From assembly GCF_000739775.1 (NCBI RefSeq), contig NZ_BBJH01000036.1:45182-109181 (forward strand): a DNA stretch of 64,000 nt, read 5' to 3'. Each line of letters starts with the position of its first letter. Within the stretch, counting starts at the first letter, position 1. The notes beneath the pieces were generated by a model. The model saw only the letters and a program-made list of their open reading frames with translations. It was not told the origin of the DNA and ran no database searches. Origin of the DNA: Paraburkholderia heleia NBRC 101817 (lineage in GTDB: Bacteria; Pseudomonadota; Gammaproteobacteria; Burkholderiales; Burkholderiaceae). Shown piece by piece: positions 8,551 to 16,921 of this stretch. The translations under genes were made by a program, and so were the position numbers.

Positions 8551-9381
8551 ATGAAACCGATCGAACTCTCATTCGAATTCTTCCCGCCGAAGACGCCGGA
8601 CGGCGTGGAGAAGCTGCGCGCCACGCGCGCCCAGCTCGCCACGCTCAAGCCGAAGTTCGTCTCGGTGACGTTCGGCGCGGGCGGCTCGACGCAACAGGGC
8701 ACGCTCGACACCGTCGTCGATATTGCGAAGGAAGGCATCGAGGCGGCGCCGCACCTGTCGTGCATCGGCTCTTCGAAAGAGGACCTGCGCGCGATTCTCG
8801 GCGAGTACCGCTCGCACGGCATCCGCCACATCGTGGCGCTGCGCGGCGACTTGCCCTCGGGCATGGGCGCGGTGGGCGAATTGCGCTACGCCTCGGAACT
8901 CGTCGCCTTCATCCGCGAGGAAACCGGCGACGCGTTCCATATCGAAGTGGCCGCGTATCCCGAGTACCACCCGCAGGCGCGTTCGCCGCGCCACGACCTC
9001 GAAGCGTTCGCGCAAAAGGTGAAAGCGGGCGCCAACTCGGCGATCACGCAGTACTTCTTCAACGCGGATGCGTATTTCCGCTTTGTCGACGACGCGAAGA
9101 AGCTGGGCGTGGAGATCCCCATCGTGCCCGGCATCATGCCGATCACGAACTATTCGCAGCTCATGCGTTTTTCGGAAATGTGCGGCGCCGAAGTGCCGCG
9201 CTGGGTCGCGAAGCGGCTGGAAAGCTTCGGCGACGATCGCGAGTCGATTCGCGCGTTCGGGCTCGACGTGGTGACCGACCTGTGCCGCCGCCTCGTCGAG
9301 GCGGGCGTGCCGGGCATTCACTTCTACACGCTCAACGCGGCGCCGGCCACCAAGGCCGTTTGCGAGCGGCTCGGGTTCTAG
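8551..9381 (+). CDS. metF: 5,10-methylenetetrahydrofolate reductase
   Basis: MetF (276 residues) reduces 5,10-methylene-THF to 5-methyl-THF with FAD, supplying the methyl group for methionine synthesis. The N-terminus SFEFFPPKT carries the catalytic Glu region of the TIM barrel; FGAGGS, ALRGDLP and the C-terminal GIHFYTLN are typical of the family. The length matches bacterial single-domain MetF (about 280-300 residues). It is the last gene of the ahcY unit, so homocysteine release by AhcY and methyl donor supply are expressed together. A strong hairpin with a T-rich tail follows at 9420-9462. Confidence 0.96.
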   Translation: MKPIELSFEFFPPKTPDGVEKLRATRAQLATLKPKFVSVTFGAGGSTQQGTLDTVVDIAKEGIEAAPHLSCIGSSKEDLRAILGEYRSHGIRHIVALRGDLPSGMGAVGELRYASELVAFIREETGDAFHIEVAAYPEYHPQARSPRHDLEAFAQKVKAGANSAITQYFFNADAYFRFVDDAKKLGVEIPIVPGIMPITNYSQLMRFSEMCGAEVPRWVAKRLESFGDDRESIRAFGLDVVTDLCRRLVEAGVPGIHFYTLNAAPATKAVCERLGF

Positions 9382-9419
9382 GGCGAGGGCGCTCGCTCCC
9401 GGCCCCGCAAGCGGCGACC

Positions 9420-9462
9420 AACCGCGCGGCTCCCGGACTCCCGGGCCGCGCGGTTTTCTTTT
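9420..9462 (+). terminator. Rho-independent terminator after metF
   Basis: AACCGCGCGGC and GCCGCGCGGTT form a GC-rich stem with an inner CCCGG/CCGGG extension, followed by TTCTTTT. It closes the ahcY-yvlD-metF unit. The rest of the 349-base gap up to the next gene (9382-9730) contains the upstream region of dppA and no gene that I can support. Confidence 0.85.
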
Positions 9463-9730
9463 GGGTAGCGTGATCCGGACGATTGCGGGTGACGAGTCTC
9501 AGGCGCACAAGCCCGGCCGGGAGCGCGCGTCATTTCGGCGCGCTATTGTCGGGTTCCGGCGCAATAAAAAGGGGCAAGGCGACGCTGCACCGCAGCATGC
9601 GGCAACAAATGAACCTGTCAACCCGGCGTTTTCCACAGGCGACGGGACTTTTGGCTTGCTTGTGACTGCGGCGCGTGCTCAAGTAAGATCGCGCTACGCT
9701 GGCGCAAGCCGGCATTGAACCGGAGGAAAC

Positions 9731-11365
9731 ATGAAAGAAAACAAACTGTTGCGAGCTGCCCGATTGACGTCTCTCGTGGCGCTCGCAGCGGCATCGATTG
9801 CCGGGGCCCCGCTCGCGCACGCCGCGCAAAGCATCCCGAACAAGACGCTCGTCTACTGCTCGGAAGGCAGCCCCGCTGGCTTCGACCCGGCCCAATACAC
9901 GACCGGCACCGACTTCACCGCGAACACGTTTACCGTCTACAACCGCCTCGTCGAGTTCGAGCGCGGCGGCACCAAGGTCGAACCGGGCCTCGCCCAGTCG
10001 TGGGACGTTTCCCCGGACGGCAAGACCTACACGTTCCATCTGCGTCATGGCGTGAAGTTCCAGACCACCGCGTTCTTCAAGCCCACGCGCGAATTCAATG
10101 CGGACGACGTCGTGTTCTCGTTCGACCGCATGCTCAACCCGAACAATGCGTTCCGCAAGGCGTACCCGGTGTCGTTCCCGTACTTCACCGACATGGGCCT
10201 CGACAAGCTGATCGCGAAGGTCGAAAAGGTCGATCCGTACACGGTCAAGTTCACACTGAACGAGCCGAACGCGCCGTTCATCCAGAACATGGCGATGGAA
10301 TTCGCCTCGATCCTCTCGGCCGAATACGCGGATCAACTGATGAAGGCCGGCAAGGCCGCCGACATCAACCAGTACCCGGTCGGCACGGGTCCGTTCATCT
10401 TCAAGAGCTACACGAAGGACGCGACGATCCGCTACGACGGCAATCCCGACTACTGGAAGCCGGGCGCCGTGAAGCTTTCCAGGCTGATCTTCTCGATCAC
10501 GCCGGACGCCAGCGTGCGCGTGCAGAAGATCAAGCGCGACGAATGCCAGGTGATGAGCTATCCGCGTCCCGCCGACATCGCGCCGCTGAAGGCCGAGCCG
10601 AATATCGCGATGCCGTCGCAGCCGGGCTTCAACCTGGGCTACCTGTCGTACAACGTCACGCATAAGCCGCTCGACAACGTCGATGTGCGCCACGCCCTCG
10701 ACATGGCGATCAACAAGAAGGCGATCATCGACTCGGTGTACCAGGGCGCGGGCCAGCTCGCGACCAACCCGATGCCGCCGACCCAGTGGTCCTACTACAA
10801 GAACCTGCCGGCCAATGCGTACGATCCGGAAAAGGCCAAGGCGCTGCTCGCCAAGGCCGGTCTCTCGAACGGCTTCGAAATCACGCTGTGGGCCATGCCC
10901 GTGCAGCGCGCCTACAACCCGAACGCACGCCTGATGGCCGAAATGATCCAGGCCGACTGGGCGAAGATCGGCGTGAAGGCGAAGATCGTCACGTATGAGT
11001 GGGGCGAGTACATCAAGCGCGCCCACGCCGGCGAAGACGATTCGATGCTGATCGGCTGGACGGGCGACAACGGCGACCCCGACAACTGGCTCGGCACGCT
11101 GCTCGGCTGCGAAGCCGTGAACGGCAACAACTTCGGCAAGTGGTGCTACAAGCCGTTCGACGACCTGATCCAGAAGGGCCGTCAGACCTCGGACGTGGCG
11201 CAGCGCACGAAGTACTACCAGCAGGCGCAGCAGATTTTCGCGCAGCAACTGCCGTTCTCGCCGATCGCTCACTCGACCGTCTACCAGCCGGTCAGCAAGA
11301 AGGTGATCGACATGCGCATCGAACCGCTCGGCTACGCGCGCTTCGACGGCGTGGGCATGCAGTAA
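9731..11365 (+). CDS. dppA: Periplasmic dipeptide/oligopeptide-binding protein of an ABC importer
   Basis: A 544-residue family 5 solute-binding protein. A cleavable signal peptide covers roughly residues 1-33 (basic start, hydrophobic core, then a PLAHAAQ cleavage region), so it acts in the periplasm. It has the family opening TLVYCSEGSPAGFDPAQYTTGTDF and later FNLGYLSYNVTHKPLDNVDVRHALDMAINK, close to DppA of enteric bacteria. ATG 9731 follows AGGAAAC. It is the first gene of a five-gene operon with two permeases and two ATPases. Dipeptides are the likely cargo; family members also bind haem or other peptides, so the substrate is inferred. Confidence 0.92.
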   Translation: MKENKLLRAARLTSLVALAAASIAGAPLAHAAQSIPNKTLVYCSEGSPAGFDPAQYTTGTDFTANTFTVYNRLVEFERGGTKVEPGLAQSWDVSPDGKTYTFHLRHGVKFQTTAFFKPTREFNADDVVFSFDRMLNPNNAFRKAYPVSFPYFTDMGLDKLIAKVEKVDPYTVKFTLNEPNAPFIQNMAMEFASILSAEYADQLMKAGKAADINQYPVGTGPFIFKSYTKDATIRYDGNPDYWKPGAVKLSRLIFSITPDASVRVQKIKRDECQVMSYPRPADIAPLKAEPNIAMPSQPGFNLGYLSYNVTHKPLDNVDVRHALDMAINKKAIIDSVYQGAGQLATNPMPPTQWSYYKNLPANAYDPEKAKALLAKAGLSNGFEITLWAMPVQRAYNPNARLMAEMIQADWAKIGVKAKIVTYEWGEYIKRAHAGEDDSMLIGWTGDNGDPDNWLGTLLGCEAVNGNNFGKWCYKPFDDLIQKGRQTSDVAQRTKYYQQAQQIFAQQLPFSPIAHSTVYQPVSKKVIDMRIEPLGYARFDGVGMQ

Positions 11366-11426
11366 CGATAATCGGGTAAGACTTTCCGCTCGGTCCGCCC
11401 ATCAGCCAGGACCGGCGGAAAATGGT

Positions 11427-11459
11427 CCGGCGACCGGGGTCACGAGCCCCTGTCGCCGG
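11427..11459 (+). promoter_or_regulatory. Intercistronic hairpin between dppA and dppB
   Basis: CCGGCGA...TCGCCGG with an inner GGGG/CCCC pairing makes a stable stem-loop in the 129-base dppA-dppB gap. There is no T-run, so it is more likely to stabilise the dppA transcript 3' end or partly attenuate readthrough than to terminate it, giving more binding protein than permease. Confidence 0.55.
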
Positions 11460-11494
11460 TTGCGTTTCATTTCAAGCTTTTGGGGGAACACCAC

Positions 11495-12508
11495 ATGTTC
11501 CGCTTCGTATTGCGCCGCATCGGCATGGTCATACCCACGTTCATCGGTATCACCGTCCTTGCGTTCGCACTCATCCACCTGATTCCGGGCGACCCCATCG
11601 AAGTGATGATGGGCGAGCGCGGCGTCGATCCGCAAATGCACGCCGAGGCGATGCACCGCCTGGGGCTCGACGAGCCCCTGCCGATGCAGTATGTCCACTA
11701 CGTCTGGCACGCCATTCACGGCAACCTCGGCACCTCGATCATCACCAACACGAGCGTGATGGGCGAGTTTCTCGCGCGCTTTCCCGCCACCGTCGAGCTG
11801 TCGATCTGCGCGCTCATTTTCGCGCTCGCGATCGGCTTGCCCGCCGGCGTGTTCGCGGCGCTGCGGCGCGGCACCGTCGTCGATCACGGCGTCATGGGCA
11901 CCGCGCTCACCGGCTACTCCATGCCGATCTTCTGGTGGGGGCTCATCCTCATCATGGTGTTCTCGTCGAAGCTCGGCTGGACGCCGGTGTCGGGCCGCAT
12001 CGCGGTGGAATTCGACATTCCGCACGTGACCGGCTTCATGCTGATCGACTCGCTCCTGCCCGGCACCGACGAAGGCGCGTTCAGGTCGGTGCTGAGCCAC
12101 CTGATCCTGCCGGCCATCGTGCTCGGCACGATTCCGCTCGCCGTCGTTGCGCGCATGACGCGCTCTTCCATGCTCGAAGTGCTGCGCGAGGACTATATCC
12201 GCACGGCGCGCGCCAAGGGTCTGTCGCCCGTGCGCGTGATCGTCGTGCATGCGCTGCGCAACGCGCTCATTCCCGTGGTGACCGTGATCGGCCTGCAGGT
12301 CGGCACGCTGCTCGCGGGCGCGGTGCTCACCGAAACGCTGTTCTCCTGGCCCGGCATCGGTAAATGGCTGATCGACGCGATCAGCCGGCGCGACTATCCG
12401 GTGGTGCAAGGCGGCATTCTCATGATCGCGACGCTCGTGATCGTCGTGAACCTGTTCGTCGATCTGCTGTACGGCGTGCTCAACCCGCGCATTCGACATA
12501 CGAGGTAA
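11495..12508 (+). CDS. dppB: Dipeptide ABC transporter permease DppB
   Basis: A 337-residue inner-membrane permease of the DppB/OppB type: N-terminal helix MFRFVLRRIGMVIPTFIGITVLAF, then the family loop LIPGDPIEVMMGERG, and six or so helices in all. The cytoplasmic EAA-type coupling loop lies around DYIRTARAKGLSPVRVIVVHALRNALIPVV. I chose ATG 11495, preceded by a GGGGG-type ribosome-binding site; an in-frame TTG 15 bases upstream is less likely. It pairs with DppC encoded 54 bases downstream to form the channel. Confidence 0.93.
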   Translation: MFRFVLRRIGMVIPTFIGITVLAFALIHLIPGDPIEVMMGERGVDPQMHAEAMHRLGLDEPLPMQYVHYVWHAIHGNLGTSIITNTSVMGEFLARFPATVELSICALIFALAIGLPAGVFAALRRGTVVDHGVMGTALTGYSMPIFWWGLILIMVFSSKLGWTPVSGRIAVEFDIPHVTGFMLIDSLLPGTDEGAFRSVLSHLILPAIVLGTIPLAVVARMTRSSMLEVLREDYIRTARAKGLSPVRVIVVHALRNALIPVVTVIGLQVGTLLAGAVLTETLFSWPGIGKWLIDAISRRDYPVVQGGILMIATLVIVVNLFVDLLYGVLNPRIRHTR

Positions 12509-12562
12509 GCGAGCCATGACCATGCAAACCCCGCAACACAACATTCAAAACGAGGAGGCGTG

Positions 12563-13480
12563 ATGGCTGACATTCAGAACACCGTGCCTCGCGCCGTCAC
12601 GCCGCCTTCGGGCCGCGCGCTCGTGCTGCGCGAATTCTGGGCGAACTTCTCGCGCAACAGGGGCGCCGTCGGTGCCGGCGTGATCGTGCTCGCGCTCGTC
12701 TTCATCGCGATCGCAGCGCCCTTGATCGCGCCGCACAGCCCCATCGAGCAATATCGCGACTACGTGAAGATTCCGCCCGCGTGGCTCGACGGCGGCAACT
12801 GGAAGTTCATTCTCGGCACCGACGAAGCGGGCCGCGACATCCTCTCGCGTCTCATGTACGGCGCGCGGCTCTCGCTGTGGATCGGCTGCGTTTCGGTGCT
12901 GCTCGCGCTGATTCCGGGCATCGTGCTCGGACTCGTGGCTGCGTTCTTCGAGAAGTGGGCCGATACGCCCATCATGCGTCTCATGGACGTGCTGCTCGCG
13001 CTGCCCTCGCTGCTGCTCGCGGTGGCCGTGGTCGCGATCATCGGTCCGGGTCTCACGAACACCATGCTCGCCATCGCGATCGTGGCGCTGCCCGGCTACG
13101 TGCGTCTCACGCGCGGTTCGGCGCTGGGCGAGCTGCACAAGGAGTACGTGACCGCTTCGCGGGTGGCCGGTGCCGGCACGCTGCGCCTGATGTTCTCGCA
13201 GGTGCTGCCCAACTGTACGGCCCCGCTCATCGTGCAGGCGACGCTCGGCTTTTCGTCGGCGATTCTCGACGCCGCCGCCCTCGGCTTCCTCGGCCTCGGC
13301 GTGCAGCCGCCGCGAGCGGAGTGGGGCGCGATGCTCGCCTCGGCGCGCGACTATATCGACAGCGCATGGTGGATCGTCACGATGCCGGGTCTGTCCATCC
13401 TCATTTCGGTGCTCGCGATCAACCTGCTCGGCGACGGGCTGCGCGACGCGCTCGATCCCAAGCTCAAGCGGATGGCCTGA
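12563..13480 (+). CDS. dppC: Dipeptide ABC transporter permease DppC
   Basis: A 305-residue permease of the DppC/OppC type. It has an N-terminal cytoplasmic segment, a first helix at about residues 37-58, the conserved ILGTDEAGRDILSRLMYGARLSL motif near residue 85, and the EAA loop EYVTASRVAGAGTLRLMFSQVLPN. ATG 12563 follows GAGGAGG closely; the GTG immediately before it is an alternative that adds one residue. It forms the heterodimeric channel with DppB and is followed after one base by dppD. Confidence 0.93.
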   Translation: MADIQNTVPRAVTPPSGRALVLREFWANFSRNRGAVGAGVIVLALVFIAIAAPLIAPHSPIEQYRDYVKIPPAWLDGGNWKFILGTDEAGRDILSRLMYGARLSLWIGCVSVLLALIPGIVLGLVAAFFEKWADTPIMRLMDVLLALPSLLLAVAVVAIIGPGLTNTMLAIAIVALPGYVRLTRGSALGELHKEYVTASRVAGAGTLRLMFSQVLPNCTAPLIVQATLGFSSAILDAAALGFLGLGVQPPRAEWGAMLASARDYIDSAWWIVTMPGLSILISVLAINLLGDGLRDALDPKLKRMA

Positions 13481-13481
13481 C

Positions 13482-14492
13482 ATGAACCAAGAACTTTTGA
13501 GCATTCGCAATCTGGCGGTGAACTTCAACGGCCTGCCCGCCGTGGACCGCGTGAATCTGTCGGTCGCGCCGGGCGAAGTGCTCGGCATCGTCGGCGAATC
13601 GGGCTCGGGCAAGAGCGTGACGATGATGGCGCTGATGGGCCTCATCGACGCCCCCGGCAAGGTGAGCGCGGATTCGATCACGTTCGACGGCCGCGATCTG
13701 CTGGGCGCCACCGGCAAGGAGCGCCGCCGCATCGTCGGCAAGGACATCGCCATGGTGTTCCAGGACGCGCTCACGAGCCTGAACCCGAGCTACACCATCG
13801 GCTATCAGATCAAGGAAGTGCTGAAGCTGCACGAAGGCCTGCGCGGCTCGGCGCTCAACGCGCGCGCGCTGGAGCTGCTCGACCAGGTCGGCATTCCCGA
13901 CGCGAAGAACCGCATCGACAACTTCCCGCACCAGATGTCGGGCGGCATGAACCAGCGCGTGATGATCGCGATGGCCGTGGCCTGCAACCCGAAGCTGCTG
14001 ATCGCCGACGAGCCCACCACGGCGCTCGACGTGACGATCCAGGCGCAGATCATGGAGCTGCTCGTGCGTCTGCAGAAGGAGCGCGGCATGGCGCTCGTCC
14101 TGATCTCGCACGATCTGGCCGTGGTGTCCGAAGTCGCGCAACGCGTGGCCGTGATGTACGCGGGCGAGATCATCGAAACGAACCGCGTGCCGGAGATCTT
14201 TTCGCGTCCGCATCATCCGTACACGGAAGCGCTGCTCGCGGCGATTCCCGAGCACAACAAGGGGGCGATGCGTCTTGCGGCGCTGCCCGGCATGGTGCCC
14301 GGCCGCGACGACCGGCCGGGCGGCTGTCTCTTCGCGCCGCGCTGCAAGTATGTGGTGGACGACTGCATGAAGGCGCGGCCCGCGCTCGACGCGGTGACCG
14401 ATCCCCGCGACCCGGGCGACGGCCATGCGCAAGTGCGCTGCATCAAGCCGCTGAATGCGGCACTGACTCAATCCAGCGGAGGCGCGCGATGA
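13482..14492 (+). CDS. dppD: Dipeptide ABC transporter ATP-binding protein DppD
   Basis: A 336-residue ABC ATPase. Walker A (GESGSGKS) is at about residues 38-45, the signature is MSGGMNQRV, and Walker B with its catalytic Glu is LLIADEPTTALD. The C-terminal oligopeptide/dipeptide domain contains the cysteines of RPGGCLFAPRCKYVVDDC, which in relatives bind an iron-sulfur cluster. The stop overlaps the dppF start by four bases (ATGA), so the two ATPases are translationally coupled and act as a heterodimer. Confidence 0.94.
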   Translation: MNQELLSIRNLAVNFNGLPAVDRVNLSVAPGEVLGIVGESGSGKSVTMMALMGLIDAPGKVSADSITFDGRDLLGATGKERRRIVGKDIAMVFQDALTSLNPSYTIGYQIKEVLKLHEGLRGSALNARALELLDQVGIPDAKNRIDNFPHQMSGGMNQRVMIAMAVACNPKLLIADEPTTALDVTIQAQIMELLVRLQKERGMALVLISHDLAVVSEVAQRVAVMYAGEIIETNRVPEIFSRPHHPYTEALLAAIPEHNKGAMRLAALPGMVPGRDDRPGGCLFAPRCKYVVDDCMKARPALDAVTDPRDPGDGHAQVRCIKPLNAALTQSSGGAR

Positions 14493-15532
14493 ACGCAGTC
14501 CAGCAACACGCGGCTCATCAGGACCATCAGGACCATCAGGACGATAAGGTTCTCATCGCCGACGATCTCAAGAAGCATTACACCGTCAAGCGCGGCATGT
14601 TCGGCTCGGGCACCGTGAAGGCGCTCAATGGCGTGTCGTTCTCGCTCACGCGCGGGCGCACGCTCGCCGTGGTGGGCGAGTCCGGCTGCGGCAAATCGAC
14701 GCTCGCGCGCCAGCTCACGATGATCGAGCCGCCCACCGCGGGCAAGCTGACCATCGACGGCGAGGACGTTGCGCACGCAAACGCCGCGAAGATCGCCGCG
14801 CTGCGCCGCCGCGTGCAGATGGTGTTCCAGAACCCGTTCGCCTCGCTCAATCCGCGCAAGACCGTGGAGCAGACGCTCGGCGAGCCGCTCGCCATCAACA
14901 CACGGCTCACGGCGAGCGAGCGCGCGGACCGCATTGCGCACATGATGCGCATCGTCGGCCTGCGGCCCGAGCACGCCAAGCGCTATCCGCACATGTTCTC
15001 GGGCGGCCAGCGCCAGCGCGTGGCGATCGCGCGCGCCATGATTCTCGACCCGCAGATCGTCGTGGCCGACGAGCCGGTTTCCGCGCTCGACGTCTCGATC
15101 CAGGCGCAGATTCTGAATCTGTTCATGGACTTGCAGGAGCAGTTCCGTACGAGCTACGTGTTCATCTCGCATAACCTGGCCGTGGTCGAGCACATTGCCG
15201 ACGACGTGATGGTGATGTATCTCGGCGGCGTGGCGGAACTGGGCGACAAGCACACGGTCATCTCGCGGCCGCGCCATCCGTACACGCGCTCGCTGCTCTC
15301 GGCCACGCCCGCGATCTTCGAAGCGGACCGCCGCGTGAAGATCAAGCTCGAGGGCGAATTGCCTTCGCCGCTCAACCCGCCGTCTGGTTGCACGTTCCAC
15401 CAACGTTGTCCATACGCGATCGACAGGTGTCGTAAGGAAGTGCCTGCCCTTCGCGAAGTGGACGGCCGTCAGGTATCCTGCCATCGTGCAGAGGAGGTGG
15501 GGGAAGAGGATGGGCGGCCCATGCCGGCCTGA
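14489..15532 (+). CDS. dppF: Dipeptide ABC transporter ATP-binding protein DppF
   Basis: A 347-residue ABC ATPase that pairs with DppD. Walker A GESGCGKST, signature FSGGQRQRVAIARAM and Walker B IVVADEPVSALD are all intact, as is the C-terminal cysteine-bearing segment PSGCTFHQRCPYAIDRC. An unusual feature is a near N-terminal repeat of His-Gln-Asp triplets (about residues 9-18), encoded by a 9-base tandem repeat at 14519-14543; it precedes the ATPase core and is probably a slipped-strand expansion in an unstructured tail. The 3' end overlaps the following TraB/GumN-type gene. Confidence 0.94.
   Translation: MNAVQQHAAHQDHQDHQDDKVLIADDLKKHYTVKRGMFGSGTVKALNGVSFSLTRGRTLAVVGESGCGKSTLARQLTMIEPPTAGKLTIDGEDVAHANAAKIAALRRRVQMVFQNPFASLNPRKTVEQTLGEPLAINTRLTASERADRIAHMMRIVGLRPEHAKRYPHMFSGGQRQRVAIARAMILDPQIVVADEPVSALDVSIQAQILNLFMDLQEQFRTSYVFISHNLAVVEHIADDVMVMYLGGVAELGDKHTVISRPRHPYTRSLLSATPAIFEADRRVKIKLEGELPSPLNPPSGCTFHQRCPYAIDRCRKEVPALREVDGRQVSCHRAEEVGEEDGRPMPA
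14519..14543 (+). repeat. 9-bp tandem repeat inside dppF
   Basis: The unit AGGACCATC is repeated head to tail (AGGACCATC AGGACCATC AGGACGA), encoding His-Gln-Asp repeats near the DppF N-terminus. Because the unit is a multiple of three, copy changes would keep the reading frame. Confidence 0.8.
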
Positions 15533-16850
15533 AGCGACGGCGGCGCGTCGTTTGATTGCTGCGCGCCGCCAGTTGACGGGCGGCCGTCGCGCCGCCTTTT
15601 TCACTGATTTTTCCACCGGTTTCTCCGCCGCTCTTTCCATCGTTCCGGCAGCCGTGGTTGCCGGGCTGTATACGGCTGGTCGTGTGACATTCGGTGTAGC
15701 TTCGGGCTTGGCATTCGCGGTGGCAGTTGCTGTTGTGGCGTTGCGTGCGGCGTGGCAGACAGTGTCGGGCGGGGCGCTGCGCGCAGCGCCGCACTTGCTG
15801 GCGCTGGCGCTCGCGCTCGGCGTTCTCGCAGGCGGCTCGGGCCCGGCATTCGCTGGCGGCGCCGTCGCCAACACGCCCGGGGTGCACCCGGCCGTGCCCA
15901 TGCCGCCAGGCGCTGCGCGCGGCGCCAACGGCGGCATTCCCGGCTTTCACGCCGCGCCCGCTGTGCCGAGCTACGCATCGGGAACCACAGCTGGCGGCCC
16001 GGTGCGCACCCAGCCTGCGCGCATGCCGTTCTACGTCGCCACGCGCGGCAATCTCACAATCTATCTGCTCGGCACGCTGCATGTGGGCGACCCGGCCGAC
16101 TACCCGCCCGGCCAGCCGTTTCGCCCGCAGATTCTCGCGGCGCTCGCCGCGTCGCCCATTCTCGCGCTCGAGCTTTCCCCCGACGATCTGCTCGTTTCCC
16201 AGGACGACGTCTCGAAATACGGGGTGTGCAGACGGCCCTGCCTGCCGGGCCTGTTGCCCGAACCGCTCTGGCAGAAGCTCGAGGCGCGCATGCGCGGCAA
16301 TCCGGAGGCGCTCGCCGAGATCCGCAAGATGCGGCCGTGGCTCGCTTCGCTGCTCGTGGAAACCTACGATTCGCTGAGCGCCGGCCTGCAGACCGAGTAC
16401 GGCACGGAGGCGCAGCTGCAGAACGTGTTCCTGCGCTGGAAGGGCCGCCGCATCGTCGGGCTGGAGACGCTCGCCGAGCAGATGCGCGCCTTCACGAACC
16501 TGAGCCTCGCGCAGCAGCGCGAGATGCTCGCGCAGGACCTGGCGCAGACGCCGGCGCAAAACGTGTCCGACGTGCAGACGCTCCTGCACCTGTGGCGCGT
16601 GGGCGACGCGGACGCGATCGCCGCATGGGAATCGGCGCGCACCGAAAAGCTCTCGCACGACGCACGGGTGGCGGCGTCGGTCGACAACCGCATCGTCTAC
16701 GAACGCAACCGACGCTTCGTTTCGCGCATGCAGCAATACGTGGCGCCCAACAAGCCGCTCTTCGTTGCCGTCGGCGCGCTGCACCTGGGCGGCCCTAAAG
16801 GCGTGCTCCAGCTGCTGCGCCAGCGCGGGTTCAACGTCGACCCGGGCTGA
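15510..16850 (+). CDS. TraB/GumN family protein, probably membrane-anchored
   Basis: A TraB/GumN-family protein (446 residues from ATG 15510; a GTG at 15486 would add eight). The family core begins near FYVATRGNLTIYLLGTLHVGD and ends with LFVAVGALHLGGPKGVLQLLRQRGF, the two conserved GxxH-type blocks that suggest a metal-dependent, possibly proteolytic, activity related to Tiki/EreA-like folds. Hydrophobic segments before the core (an alanine/valine-rich stretch ending near a ...GPAFAGG region) suggest an N-terminal anchor or signal, with the core outside the cytoplasm. The gene overlaps the dppF end by 23 bases, so it is likely cotranscribed. A role in peptide handling is possible but unproven. 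Confidence 0.8.
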   Translation: MGGPCRPEATAARRLIAARRQLTGGRRAAFFTDFSTGFSAALSIVPAAVVAGLYTAGRVTFGVASGLAFAVAVAVVALRAAWQTVSGGALRAAPHLLALALALGVLAGGSGPAFAGGAVANTPGVHPAVPMPPGAARGANGGIPGFHAAPAVPSYASGTTAGGPVRTQPARMPFYVATRGNLTIYLLGTLHVGDPADYPPGQPFRPQILAALAASPILALELSPDDLLVSQDDVSKYGVCRRPCLPGLLPEPLWQKLEARMRGNPEALAEIRKMRPWLASLLVETYDSLSAGLQTEYGTEAQLQNVFLRWKGRRIVGLETLAEQMRAFTNLSLAQQREMLAQDLAQTPAQNVSDVQTLLHLWRVGDADAIAAWESARTEKLSHDARVAASVDNRIVYERNRRFVSRMQQYVAPNKPLFVAVGALHLGGPKGVLQLLRQRGFNVDPG

Positions 16851-16880
16851 ACCGGGCTGAACCGGGTTGGGCCGGGTTTG
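16841..16880. repeat. Degenerate 10-bp tandem repeat at the end of the TraB-family gene
   Basis: Four head-to-tail copies of an ACCGGGCTGA-like unit (CCCGGGCTGA, ACCGGGCTGA, ACCGGGTTGG, GCCGGGTTTG) begin at the stop codon of the gene and run into the convergent intergenic space. The first copy supplies the TGA stop, so the repeat probably arose by local slippage. Confidence 0.7.
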
Positions 16881-16921
16881 GGCCATGCGCGCCCGCGCGC
16901 GGTCTGCATGCGTACGCGTGG

